From Mesorhizobium sp. (GTDB lineage: Bacteria; Pseudomonadota; Alphaproteobacteria; Rhizobiales; Rhizobiaceae), in NCBI RefSeq assembly GCF_023954305.1, contig NZ_JAMLIG010000001.1:2046001-2110000 (forward strand): DNA of 64,000 nucleotides. The letters are read 5' to 3'. Below the pieces are notes generated by a model. It ran no database searches. It was not told the DNA's origin and saw nothing but the letters and a program-made list of their open reading frames with translations. Shown here piece after piece: positions 7,149 to 17,546 of the stretch (the stretch's first letter is position 1; each line of letters begins with the position of its first letter). The position numbers and the translations under genes were made by a program.

Positions 7149-9706
7149 TGGCGGCGCGGTTCGAAGCGGCGAAATCCGGCCTCGCCCTGCGTTTCGCGCT
7201 GCGCGAGATGCGCGGCGGGCTGAAAGGGTTTCTCATCTTCATCACCTGCATCGCGCTCGGAGTCGGCGCGATCGGCGGGGTGAATTCGGTGGCTCGCGCG
7301 ATCACGGCTTCGGTCGCGAGCCAGGGCCAGACACTGCTCGGCGGCGACCTTCGGTTCGAGCTCGTGCAGCGCGAGGCGTCCGAGACGGAATTCGCCTTCC
7401 TGAAGGCGCAGGGCGACCTGGCGGTGAGCGCCAACATGCGCTCGATGGCGAGGCTCGAGGATGGTTCGGACCAGACGCTGGTGGAGGCGAAGGCGGTGGA
7501 CGCCGCCTATCCGCTGTTCGGTGCGCTTGAGACACAACCGGCTCTGCCGCATGACGATCTGTTCGGCGAGCGGACAGGCGTGTGGGGCGCGGCGGCGCCG
7601 GACCTGCTGTTCGACCGGCTGGGCCTCAAGGAGGGCGGGCGGATCAGGCTGGGCGGCGCGACGTTCGAGCTGCGCGCCCGCATCGTCAACGAGCCGGATG
7701 CCGTGTCGGACGGGTTCGGCTTCGCGCCGCGGCTGATGGTGTCGATGGACGGACTTCGCGCCTCCGGACTGATCCAGCCGGGCAGCCTCGTCGAACATGC
7801 GTACAAGGTCAGGGTGCCGGGCGGCGCGAGCGAGGCCCGTATCGCCGCCATTTCGGACAAGGCGAAGGCGGATTTCCCGGAAGCCGGCTGGAGCATCCGC
7901 TCGCGCTCCAACGCGGCCCCGTCGCTGTCCAGCAATGTCGAGCGGTTCTCGCAGTTCCTGACGCTCGTCGGGCTGACCGCGCTGGTCGTCGGTGGCGTTG
8001 GCGTAGCGAACGCGGTGCGCGCGCATCTCGACGCCAAGCGCGGAGTGATCGCGACGCTGAAGAGCGTCGGCGCGTCGGGTGGCTTCGTGTTCTCGGTCTA
8101 TCTGTTCCAGGTGATGATCGTCGCGGCGATCGGCATCGTCATCGGCCTGGCGATCGCGCTCGCCATGCCCTTCGCGGCGGGTGCGGCGCTGTCGTCGGTC
8201 ATTCCGGTTCCGGCGGAAGGCGGCGTCTACCCGGATGCGCTGGCGATGGGCGTGCTGTTCGGCGTGCTGGTGACGCTCGCCTTCGCCATCCTGCCGCTCG
8301 GCCGGGCGCGCGACATCCCGGCCACCGCGCTGTTCCGCGAAGTCGGGCTCGAAGGGCGCGGGCTGCCGCGCCTGCCCTATCTGGCGGCTGCGTTCGGCAT
8401 CGCGGTCGTGCTCGCCGGCCTCGCCGTCTGGTTCTCGTCCGACCGGCGCGTGGCGCTGATCTTCGTCGGCGCAGCGGTCTTCGCCTTCATCGTGCTGCGC
8501 AGCGTGGCGGTGCTGGTGCAATGGATCGCGCGCGAGGCGCCGGCCGTCCGTTCGACGCCGCTGCGGCTGGCCATCGGCAATATCCACCGCCCGGGCGCGC
8601 TGACGCCGTCGGTGGTGCTGTCGCTGGGTCTCGGGCTCACGCTGCTGGTGACGCTGGCGCTGATCGACGGCAATCTGCGACGCCAGATCGCCGGCAACCT
8701 GCCAGAGCGCGCGCCGAACTTCTTCTTCGTCGACATCCAGCCGGCGGAAGTCGACCGGTTCAGCGACCTGGTCGCGCGGGTGTCGCCTCAGGGCACGCTG
8801 ACCAAAGTGCCCATGCTGCGCGGCCGCGTCATCGCGCTCAACGGCATCGACGTGCAGCAGATCCAGGTGCCGCCGGAGGGGCAATGGGTGCTGCGCGGCG
8901 ACCGCGGCATCACCTATTCCGAGACGGTGCCGGAGAACGCGACGCTGAGCGCCGGGCAATGGTGGCCGAGGGACTATGCCGGCGAGCCGCTGGTGTCGTT
9001 CTCGGCCGAGGAGGCGAAGGAAATCGGGCTGAAGCTCGGCGACACGGTGACGGTCAACGTGCTCGGACGAAACGTCACCGCCCGCATCGCCAACCTGCGC
9101 CAGGTCGAGTGGGAATCGATGGGCATCAACTTCGTCATGGTGTTCTCGCCGAACGCCTTCGCGGGCGCGCCGCACGCGTGGCTGGCGACGCTGCTCGATC
9201 GCGACGCATCGGTGGAGACGGAGGCCAGGATCCTGAACGAGGTGACACGCGCCTTTCCCGCGGTGACATCCGTGCGCGTCAAGGATGCGCTCGATATCGT
9301 CAACCGGCTGGTGGGACAGCTCGGCGTCGCCATCCGCGCCGCCGCCGCCGTGGCGCTGATCGCCTCGGTGCTGGTGCTGGCGGGGGCCCTTGCCGCGGGA
9401 AACCGCGCGCGGGTTCACGACGCCGTGGTGCTGAAGATGCTGGGCGCGACGCGCGGCACGCTGATCACCGCGTTCTCGCTCGAATACATGCTGATCGGGC
9501 TCGCCACCGCGATCTTCGCGCTGGCCGCCGGCGGGGCAGCCGCCTGGTTCGTCGTGGCGCGGATCATGACGCTGCCGTCGAGCTTCCTGCCCGACGTGGC
9601 GGTCGGCACGGTGCTCATCGCGCTATTGCTCACCGTCGGCATCGGACTGGCGGGCACATGGCGCGTCCTCGGGCAGAAGGCGGCGCCGGTGCTCCGCGAC
9701 CTGTGA
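7148..9706 (+). CDS. ybbP: YbbP-like FtsX-family ABC transporter permease
   Basis: Large permease of 852 residues with two FtsX domains: hydrophobic segments near residues 25-45, 270-420 and 770-850, and big periplasmic domains between them. This size and layout match YbbP (about 800 residues in E. coli). It overlaps ybbA by one base, and tesA is divergent next to it. The family does not transport in the classical sense; it usually transmits ATP-driven motion across the membrane or extracts lipids. A 174-bp gap follows before the next gene. Confidence 0.88.
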   Translation: MAARFEAAKSGLALRFALREMRGGLKGFLIFITCIALGVGAIGGVNSVARAITASVASQGQTLLGGDLRFELVQREASETEFAFLKAQGDLAVSANMRSMARLEDGSDQTLVEAKAVDAAYPLFGALETQPALPHDDLFGERTGVWGAAAPDLLFDRLGLKEGGRIRLGGATFELRARIVNEPDAVSDGFGFAPRLMVSMDGLRASGLIQPGSLVEHAYKVRVPGGASEARIAAISDKAKADFPEAGWSIRSRSNAAPSLSSNVERFSQFLTLVGLTALVVGGVGVANAVRAHLDAKRGVIATLKSVGASGGFVFSVYLFQVMIVAAIGIVIGLAIALAMPFAAGAALSSVIPVPAEGGVYPDALAMGVLFGVLVTLAFAILPLGRARDIPATALFREVGLEGRGLPRLPYLAAAFGIAVVLAGLAVWFSSDRRVALIFVGAAVFAFIVLRSVAVLVQWIAREAPAVRSTPLRLAIGNIHRPGALTPSVVLSLGLGLTLLVTLALIDGNLRRQIAGNLPERAPNFFFVDIQPAEVDRFSDLVARVSPQGTLTKVPMLRGRVIALNGIDVQQIQVPPEGQWVLRGDRGITYSETVPENATLSAGQWWPRDYAGEPLVSFSAEEAKEIGLKLGDTVTVNVLGRNVTARIANLRQVEWESMGINFVMVFSPNAFAGAPHAWLATLLDRDASVETEARILNEVTRAFPAVTSVRVKDALDIVNRLVGQLGVAIRAAAAVALIASVLVLAGALAAGNRARVHDAVVLKMLGATRGTLITAFSLEYMLIGLATAIFALAAGGAAAWFVVARIMTLPSSFLPDVAVGTVLIALLLTVGIGLAGTWRVLGQKAAPVLRDL

Positions 9707-9758
9707 TCGGATTTTTACTACATTGTATGATCACAGTGCGTGACCCGGCGTTACGGGC

Positions 9759-9787
9759 CTTGTTACCGACACGAAGAATGATCATAT
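9759..9787 (+). promoter_or_regulatory. candidate promoter for the Bax-inhibitor-1 family gene
   Basis: CTTGTT (9759-9764) and TCATAT (9782-9787) are separated by 17 bp. They resemble the rhizobial housekeeping promoter consensus CTTGAC-N17-CTATAT. They lie about 95 bp upstream of the ATG at 9881 in the only A/T-rich stretch of this gap. Read by eye only. Confidence 0.3.
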
Positions 9788-9880
9788 TGTGCGCAGGCAT
9801 GCTGGAGCCCCGCCAGCGGCGCCTGGAGCGCGGACCGCCGCGAGCCGACACCCGACGGGGCAGTAGCAAAGAGGAATCCT

Positions 9881-10657
9881 ATGGCTGACCTTCGCAATTA
9901 CCAGATGCGTGCAGGCGCGGGCACCCGCGTCGACACCGGCATCGACGAAGGGCTGCGCGCCTATATGCTGAAGGTTTACAACCTGATGGCGCTCGGCCTT
10001 GCAATTACCGGCCTGGCCGCGCTCGGTACGATGATGCTCGCGACCACCAACGATCCGGCCGCTGCCGCGGCGACGCTCGGCAACGGCAAGATGCTGACCT
10101 CGCTCGGCCTTGCGCTCTACGGCTCGCCGCTGAAGTGGGTGGTCATGCTCGCCCCGCTCGGGATGGTCTTCTTCCTGAGCGCGCGCATCCACACGCTCAG
10201 CGTGTCGGCTGCCCAGACGACGTTCTGGATCTTCGCCGCGCTGATGGGCCTGTCGCTGTCGTCGATCTTCCTGGTCTATACCTCGGCCTCGATCGTGCAG
10301 ACCTTCTTCATCACGGCGGCTTCGTTCGGCGCGCTGTCGCTGTTCGGCTACACGACGAAGCGCGACCTGACAGGCTGGGGCTCGTTCCTGATCATGGGCG
10401 TGTTCGGCCTGATCATCGCGATGGTGGTGAACATCTTCCTCGCCTCGCCGGCGCTGCAGTTCGCCATCTCGGCGATCGGCGTGCTGATCTTCGCGGGCCT
10501 CACCGCCTATGACACGCAGAAGATCAAGGAGATGTATTTCGAGGGCGACGAAGTGCTGGTCGCCGGCCGCAAGGCCATCATGGGCGCGCTGACGCTCTAT
10601 CTCGACTTCATCAACCTGTTCTCGTTCCTGCTGTCCTTCCTCGGCAATCGCGAGTAG
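9881..10657 (+). CDS. Bax inhibitor-1 / YccA family membrane protein
   Basis: Integral inner-membrane protein of 258 residues with seven hydrophobic segments, the hallmark of the BI-1 (TMBIM) family. Landmarks are the soluble N-terminus (about residues 1-30), the TAYDTQKIKEMY segment before the last helix, and the acidic residues there that form the proposed calcium/proton-sensing site. Family members leak calcium or protons or interact with FtsH; no specific role can be read here. A GAGG lies about 8 nt upstream of the ATG. The gene ends just before a classical terminator. Confidence 0.88.
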   Translation: MADLRNYQMRAGAGTRVDTGIDEGLRAYMLKVYNLMALGLAITGLAALGTMMLATTNDPAAAAATLGNGKMLTSLGLALYGSPLKWVVMLAPLGMVFFLSARIHTLSVSAAQTTFWIFAALMGLSLSSIFLVYTSASIVQTFFITAASFGALSLFGYTTKRDLTGWGSFLIMGVFGLIIAMVVNIFLASPALQFAISAIGVLIFAGLTAYDTQKIKEMYFEGDEVLVAGRKAIMGALTLYLDFINLFSFLLSFLGNRE

Positions 10658-10679
10658 GCGGAACGGAAGCGGATTCGGA

Positions 10680-10708
10680 AAGGGCGGCTTCGGCCGCCCT
10701 TTTCTTTT
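10680..10708 (+). terminator. Rho-independent terminator
   Basis: Perfect 9-bp stem AAGGGCGGC / GCCGCCCTT with a stable TTCG tetraloop (10689-10692), followed by TTCTTTT. It lies 23 bp after the stop of the Bax-inhibitor-1 family gene. Confidence 0.93.
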
Positions 10709-10753
10709 GGTGCTTCAATGCGGTATCGCCTGGCGAGAATCCCGGAAAGCGCC

Positions 10754-11308
10754 ATGACCATCGACATCCGCCCCGCCGAGCCCTCCGACCTGCCGGCCAT
10801 CGCCGGGATCTACGCGCATGCGGTGACGCATGGAACGGCGAGCTACGAGCTGGAGGCACCCAGCCTCGACGAGATGCGGGGCCGCTACCAGGGGCTCGTG
10901 TCGGCCGGCTATCCGTATCTCGTCGCCGTAGGCGGCGGGGCGATCCTCGGCTATGCCTATGCCGGGCCGTTCCGGCCGCGCCGCGCCTATCGCTTCATGG
11001 TGGAGGATTCGATCTACCTTGCCCCCGAATCACAGGGCAAGGGCGTCGGCGGCCTGCTGCTCGCCCGGCTGGTCGCCGAATGCACCGCGCTCGGTTTCCG
11101 CCAGATCGCGGCGGTGATCGGCGACGGCGAGCGCAACCGCGCCTCGGTGCGGCTGCACGAGAAGGCGGGCTTCCGTCACGCCGGCACGCTGGAGGGGTCC
11201 GGCTACAAGCACGGGCGGTGGCTGGACACGGTGTTCATGCAGCTGACGATCAATGGCGGGAAAGATCTGCCGCCAGACCCCGAATCACTTCCGGGCCGGA
11301 TGATTTAG
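10754..11308 (+). CDS. GNAT N-acetyltransferase, phosphinothricin-acetyltransferase-like
   Basis: Acetyl-CoA-dependent acetyltransferase of the Pat/Bar-like branch of the GNAT superfamily. The 184-residue product starts MTIDIRPAEPSD, a typical N-terminal beta strand. It has the family segment EDSIYLAPESQGKGVGGLLLARL, in which QGKGVG is the acetyl-CoA pyrophosphate loop, and the C-terminal LHEKAGFRHAGTLEGSGYKHGRWLDTVFMQ. Homologs often acetylate methionine sulfoximine or sulfone and related amino acids; the substrate here is unproven. An upstream in-frame ATG at 10718 would add 12 residues. Its stop overlaps that of the convergent DUF2794 gene. Confidence 0.85.
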   Translation: MTIDIRPAEPSDLPAIAGIYAHAVTHGTASYELEAPSLDEMRGRYQGLVSAGYPYLVAVGGGAILGYAYAGPFRPRRAYRFMVEDSIYLAPESQGKGVGGLLLARLVAECTALGFRQIAAVIGDGERNRASVRLHEKAGFRHAGTLEGSGYKHGRWLDTVFMQLTINGGKDLPPDPESLPGRMI

Positions 11309-11691
11309 GCTTCCACCAGCTTCAGCGTTTTGTCGAAGACGGTGAGCACGCGGGCCAGTTCGTGGCCGCGCTTAAGGATGAGGCCCGAGGCGGAGACGAC
11401 CGAATAGGCGCCCTGGCGGCGCGCCAGCGACGGATCCTTGACGATCCGGTAGAGCGGCGTCTCGCTGGTGCGGCGGAAGACCGAGAAAACCGCGCGGTCG
11501 CTCATGTGGTCGATGGCGTAGTCGCGCCACTCGTTGGCGGCGACCATGCGACCGTAAAGCCGGAGAATCTGATCAAGTTCGCGCCTGTCGAAGGTAACCG
11601 GTATGTCCATCCGCTGGCGGCGCGCGTCCGACAGCGGAATCAGTATTGCGGAATCGTCACCGCCCTCCCCGCCGGCGCTGCGTTCGACCAT
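11305..11691 (-). CDS. DUF2794 domain protein
   Basis: Member of the small family DUF2794, found in rhizobia and relatives, with no known function. The 128-residue product contains the family core: FDRRELDQILRLYGRMVAANEWRDYAIDHMSDRAVFSVFRRTSETPLYRIVKDPSLARRQGAYSV is abridged here to its ends FDRRELDQILRLYG and RRQGAYSV. The start is uncertain; Met at 11691 is preferred over longer options because family similarity begins about 25 residues downstream. The gene is divergent from the 380-bp gap that may hold a small RNA, and convergent with the GNAT gene (overlapping stops). Confidence 0.75.
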   Translation of the reverse strand: MVERSAGGEGGDDSAILIPLSDARRQRMDIPVTFDRRELDQILRLYGRMVAANEWRDYAIDHMSDRAVFSVFRRTSETPLYRIVKDPSLARRQGAYSVVSASGLILKRGHELARVLTVFDKTLKLVEA

Positions 11692-11861
11692 CCGCTCCAC
11701 TCCGTGACAGTTGAGTGACAAGGTCGCTCGTATGCCGAGCGAAATCAACACCTAATGCGAGAATGGGAGTGGTGGAGGCGATTCAGCGGTTCACGCATCA
11801 TGAAAACGAATGTGACATTGGTGATCGCTTTGACACATTCTCGCCGCGAAATAATCCACCT

Positions 11862-12063
11862 GCGGCCAGCATTCGCCAGAAGTATGCGGTCGTTGCCTGA
11901 GACGGTTCGGTCCGGCGCCGGCCCTGTAAACCCCAAGCCCCCCGCCCATGGGGCCCGCGCTGGACCGATCCTTCGGGACTCCCGAGCATAACGGGGGTTT
12001 CGAGCGACAATCCCGAAAGACCTGCGGCCGGTATTCGATCTTCGGATCGAATGCCGGTCTTTT
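11862..12063 (+). ncRNA. candidate small RNA of about 200 nt
   Basis: The argument is by position. A strong hairpin followed by TTTT on the plus strand ends at 12063, but there is no plus-strand protein gene for about 700 bp upstream. A weak promoter-like pair (TTGACA at 11830-11835 and TAATCC at 11852-11857, spacing 16) lies about 200 bp upstream. The interval is rich in self-complementary segments. The same hairpin could equally be the terminator of the convergent DUF1223 gene, so this is a hypothesis. I could not match it to a known RNA family. Confidence 0.25.
12026..12063 (+). terminator. strong hairpin with plus-strand T-tract
   Basis: A 15-bp stem (12026-12040 with 12045-12059, two G-U pairs) closed by a TTCG loop and followed by TTTTCTTC on the plus strand. 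An AAAGACC at 12017-12023 can also pair with GGTCTTT, giving a bidirectional shape. It lies 15 bp beyond the stop of the minus-strand DUF1223 gene, so it may terminate that gene too, although the minus-strand T-tract is short. Confidence 0.65.
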
Positions 12064-12073
12064 CTTCGGTCGG

Positions 12074-12826
12074 TCAGACCGCGCCTTGCGGGAAATTCGC
12101 CGCACCGAGGATCGGCCCAAGAGATCCATCAGGGCGGACGGACTGCAACAAAACCGCGAATCCGCCTGGACCCCGCTTGGACATCTCCCGGGCCGGGAGT
12201 TCGTATGCCGCCGTCTTTCCATGCCACATACCGACGGCCTGAACGCCGGTTACCGGGTTGACGTAATATACCTGCTGGCCGGAGTTCTCGCCGGCTGTGA
12301 TGTTCACGGAATGTGGCAAGTCGTAGTAAACGATAGTTACATGGGCCTTCTTCCCGAAACCGCCTGCGCCGGTTTCGATGACGATGCTGTCGCCCTTCTT
12401 GCGGATGTCAACGTCAACGGTGAGGCCTTGCCCGGTGCTGCCTAGAGACGACAGCGTTCCTTCGATCTCGCCGCGCTTTGAACCGTTGACGTGTACCCGG
12501 CCGTTGACGACGGCTTGCGGCGTGTAGACGGAACGAGTCTCGAAGGTCTTCCGGTATTCGTCCTGGCGCGCCATACTGTCGCCATTGGCGAGGGTGTCGC
12601 GCCAGCCGAGATAATCCCAATAGCCGACATGGTAGCCGAGGGTCAGGACATCGCCCCGCTTCGACATCACGGCAAGATTGGCATCTGCCGCTGGCGAGGA
12701 TTTGCAACCCTGACTGGTGAACAGCTCGACGACACCGGTCAGGCGCTCGCCTGCCCAGCAGATCGGATTGGATGCAAGTAGCGACAGCGCCGTCAGAGCG
12801 GCGGCGCCAAGGCTCTTCAGTATCAT
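12074..12826 (-). CDS. DUF1223 secreted thioredoxin-fold protein lacking the CxxC pair
   Basis: Predicted periplasmic protein of about 250 residues with an N-terminal signal peptide (LGAAALTALSLLAS, cleavage near CWA). It is a DUF1223 member, a thioredoxin-like family whose N-terminal signature normally reads VELFTSQGCSSCPPAD. Here the region reads VELFTSQGCKSSPAAD, so the second Cys of the CxxC motif is replaced by Ser. Disulfide oxidoreductase activity is therefore doubtful. YTPQAVVNGR and YYDLPHSV match the rest of the family. ATG 12826 is used; a GTG at 12835 would add three residues. Confidence 0.85.
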   Translation of the reverse strand: MILKSLGAAALTALSLLASNPICWAGERLTGVVELFTSQGCKSSPAADANLAVMSKRGDVLTLGYHVGYWDYLGWRDTLANGDSMARQDEYRKTFETRSVYTPQAVVNGRVHVNGSKRGEIEGTLSSLGSTGQGLTVDVDIRKKGDSIVIETGAGGFGKKAHVTIVYYDLPHSVNITAGENSGQQVYYVNPVTGVQAVGMWHGKTAAYELPAREMSKRGPGGFAVLLQSVRPDGSLGPILGAANFPQGAV

Positions 12827-12987
12827 CGGTCTCACATGCCCCGCCGCCGTGTTCCGGCCGCTTTCTTATCTGCCCAAACCATAGGCAGACAAGCTTTCAA
12901 CGGGAAGTCACGTTGGGGTGAGCGCTGCGTGGGGCGTCCGAGAGGTCTTCCGCGGCAGGTCGCCTTGATCGCAGCGGAGAAAGCGAG

Positions 12988-13015
12988 CGGCGCCGGACGG
13001 TTTCGCCCGGCGCCG
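12988..13015 (-). terminator. hairpin downstream of acnA
   Basis: A 12-bp stem (CGGCGCCGGACG, 12988-12999, with 13004-13015, one G-U pair) with a 4-nt loop, about 25 bp past the acnA stop. The downstream minus-strand sequence CTCGCTTTCTC is only modestly T-rich, so termination strength is uncertain. Confidence 0.5.
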
Positions 13016-13039
13016 TTGGTCGTCGATCGACTGTGTCGA

Positions 13040-15742
<2,703 letters not shown>

Positions 15743-15913
15743 CCTGGTCTGTTTCGCCGAAGCGGGAACGGACTCCTGAGGCATGACGCGCAAAGGTTGC
15801 GGGTGCGGTCATTTCCGCTGCCCGTCCCCTGCGTGTCCCCGCTGGGAGAGCGGGTTGCGCGGGCTCGGCAATCTGAGGTTCCCCGTGCCGACCGCTGGCA
15901 CAGTTGCCTGCTT

Positions 15914-15930
15914 CATAGAAGCTTTCTAAA
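15914..15930. promoter_or_regulatory. probable Irr box (iron control element) between acnA and ccmA
   Basis: The 17-bp sequence CATAGAAGCTTTCTAAA matches the described rhizobial Irr-binding ICE consensus TTTAGAA-N3-TTCTAAA at 12 of 14 specified positions, with a perfect right half. It is flanked by an outer TTGCCTG/CAGGTTGCC partial dyad. It lies 87 bp upstream of ccmA and 172 bp upstream of acnA. Irr control of aconitase is established in other Hyphomicrobiales; its action here is inferred. Confidence 0.6.
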
Positions 15931-16017
15931 CAGGTTGCCAGTGCGTCGATGGGCAAAATTGCTGCGTCGCAAGAATATGCTGAGCCGCGCCTCGAACGGG
16001 CCGGGAATCGGGGCAGA

Positions 16018-16626
16018 ATGCGGCTTGTCGTCGAGAATCTGGTGGGCGAACGGGGAGGCGAGCCGGTTTTCGACGGCATCTCCTTTGCGCTGTCCGACGG
16101 CGAATGCCTGGTCGTCACCGGCGAGAACGGCAGCGGCAAGTCGACACTGCTCAGGATCGTTGCCGGATTGGTGCCGGCTTCGGGCGGGTCGGTGAGCCTC
16201 GAAGGGGGCGGCGAGGCGTGGCCGGACGTGATGTCGGCCTGCCACTATCTTGGCGACAGGAACGCGATGAAGCCGGCGCTGACGGTGGCGGAGAACCTGT
16301 CGTTCCGGCAGGAGTTCCTCGGGCGGCCGTTCCTGTCGGCGGAGGAGGCGCTGGAAGAGGTAGCGCTGCCGAGCGTCGCCACCCTGCCGTTCGGGTACCT
16401 TTCGACGGGACAGAGGCGGCGGGTGGCGATCGCGGGATTGCTTGTGTCGTTCCGCCCGGTCTGGCTGCTGGACGAGCCCACCGCCGGCCTCGACCTCGGC
16501 TCGGAGCGGCGGTTTTCGGAGCTGATGCGGGCGCATCTGGGGGAGGGCGGCATCATCGTGGCGGCGACGCATGTGCCGCTGGGGATCGAGGGAGCGAAGG
16601 AGCTGGTGATGGGAGGCGCGGGATGA
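16018..16626 (+). CDS. ccmA: cytochrome c maturation ABC ATPase CcmA
   Basis: ATPase of the CcmABCD complex, which releases holo-CcmE (heme chaperone) during cytochrome c biogenesis. It has 202 residues, with Walker A GENGSGKST, signature LSTGQRRR and Walker B VWLLDEPTAGLD. ATG 16018 matches the usual family N-terminus (MRLVVENL); a longer in-frame start at 15949 would add 23 unsupported residues. It is the first gene of ccmABCDG. A 147-bp palindromic repeat separates it from ccmB, unusual in an otherwise tight operon. The Irr-type element lies 87 bp upstream. Confidence 0.93.
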   Translation: MRLVVENLVGERGGEPVFDGISFALSDGECLVVTGENGSGKSTLLRIVAGLVPASGGSVSLEGGGEAWPDVMSACHYLGDRNAMKPALTVAENLSFRQEFLGRPFLSAEEALEEVALPSVATLPFGYLSTGQRRRVAIAGLLVSFRPVWLLDEPTAGLDLGSERRFSELMRAHLGEGGIIVAATHVPLGIEGAKELVMGGAG

Positions 16627-16637
16627 GGCGCGGGAAG

Positions 16638-16784
16638 CACCCCCTCACCGTCACGCTTCGCGTGCCACCTCTCCCCCTGCCCGGGGGAGAGGAGACGCTA
16701 ATCGCGAATGCCGCAGTCCTCAGAACTTGGGCTCCTCTCCCCCGGGCAGGGGGAGAGGTGGTCCGAAGGACCGGTGAGGGGGTG
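16638..16784. repeat. palindromic intergenic element between ccmA and ccmB
   Basis: A 147-bp element with perfect terminal inverted repeats of 13 bp (CACCCCCTCACCG, 16638-16650, and complement 16772-16784). Inside them is a perfect 30-bp inverted repeat (16665-16694 and 16732-16761), each arm being C/G-rich and itself partly palindromic. It is non-coding and resembles the intergenic mosaic/REP-type elements common in rhizobial genomes. It is related in design to the elements at 19926-20054 and 55131-55227. Confidence 0.9.
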
Positions 16785-16804
16785 CCTCTGGCGCTGCGGC
16801 CATC

Positions 16805-17470
16805 ATGCTAGCCCTCTACATCCGCGATCTGAGGCTCGGCGTGCGGGCCGGGGGCGGGGCGCTGGTGGGCGTGCTGTTCTTCCTCGTCGTCATCACGGTG
16901 GCGCCGTTCGCGATCGGGCCGGACATGAACCTCCTGTCGCGCATCGGCCCGGCGATGCTGTGGATCGGCGCGCTGCTCGCCAGCCTGCTGGGCCTCGACC
17001 GGCTGTTCCAGGCCGACCGCGAGGACGGATCGCTCGACCTGCTCGTCATCGGGTCGAGCCGGCACATGATGGCATTGGTCGTCTTCGTCAAATGCCTGGC
17101 GCACTGGACGACGAGCGTGCTGCCGCTGGTGGTCGCGGCACCGCTGCTGGCGCTGTTCATGAACATGACGTTCGACTCCGCGCTGGGCACCGCGCTGACG
17201 CTTCTGGCGGGCACGCCGGCGATCACCTTCATCGGCGCGGCCGGCGCCGCGGTCGCCGTCTCGCTGCCGCGCGGCGGGCTGCTGGTGACGGTGCTGGTGC
17301 TGCCGCTGGTGATCCCGGTGCTGATCTTCGGCGTGTCGGCTGCCTATGCGGTGACAGCCGAGCCCGACCCGTTCCTGCCGCCCTTCCTGATGCTCTGCGC
17401 GCTCACCCTGTTCTTCGCGGTGGTCGGGCCGTTCGCGGCCGGATATTCCCTGAAGCATGCGGCAGACTAG
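16805..17470 (+). CDS. ccmB: heme exporter permease CcmB
   Basis: Membrane subunit of CcmABCD, 221 residues with six hydrophobic segments. The N-terminal segment has the family pattern (DLRLGVRAGG...FFLVV) and the loop LFQADREDGSLDLL is a strong CcmB signature. It acts with CcmA to power release of heme-loaded CcmE. It follows ccmA after the palindromic element and precedes ccmC by 76 bp. Confidence 0.93.
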   Translation: MLALYIRDLRLGVRAGGGALVGVLFFLVVITVAPFAIGPDMNLLSRIGPAMLWIGALLASLLGLDRLFQADREDGSLDLLVIGSSRHMMALVVFVKCLAHWTTSVLPLVVAAPLLALFMNMTFDSALGTALTLLAGTPAITFIGAAGAAVAVSLPRGGLLVTVLVLPLVIPVLIFGVSAAYAVTAEPDPFLPPFLMLCALTLFFAVVGPFAAGYSLKHAAD

Positions 17471-17546
17471 CCGGCGCGCGACAAGTTGCTTCACGCCAGC
17501 TTGATCGGCGTCAATTGCGCGCCGCATTCGGCCGGTCTATTGGGGA

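Larger units (their letters stand above)
11692..12073. other. 382-bp gap with no protein gene; strong structure at its right end
   Basis: I see no credible coding frame here. The left part (11760-11860) is relatively A/T-rich and may hold the DUF2794 promoter and a plus-strand promoter. The middle (11915-12015) is G/C-rich with several short self-complementary segments (CCCATGGG; TCGGGACTCCCGA). The right end is a strong hairpin with a plus-strand T-tract, listed separately. Confidence 0.6.

Noticed and set aside
6872..9418. An 848-codon minus-strand frame antisense to the ybbP-like permease
   Set aside because: Composition is Arg/His/Gln-rich without domains, while the plus-strand frame encodes a clear FtsX-family permease.
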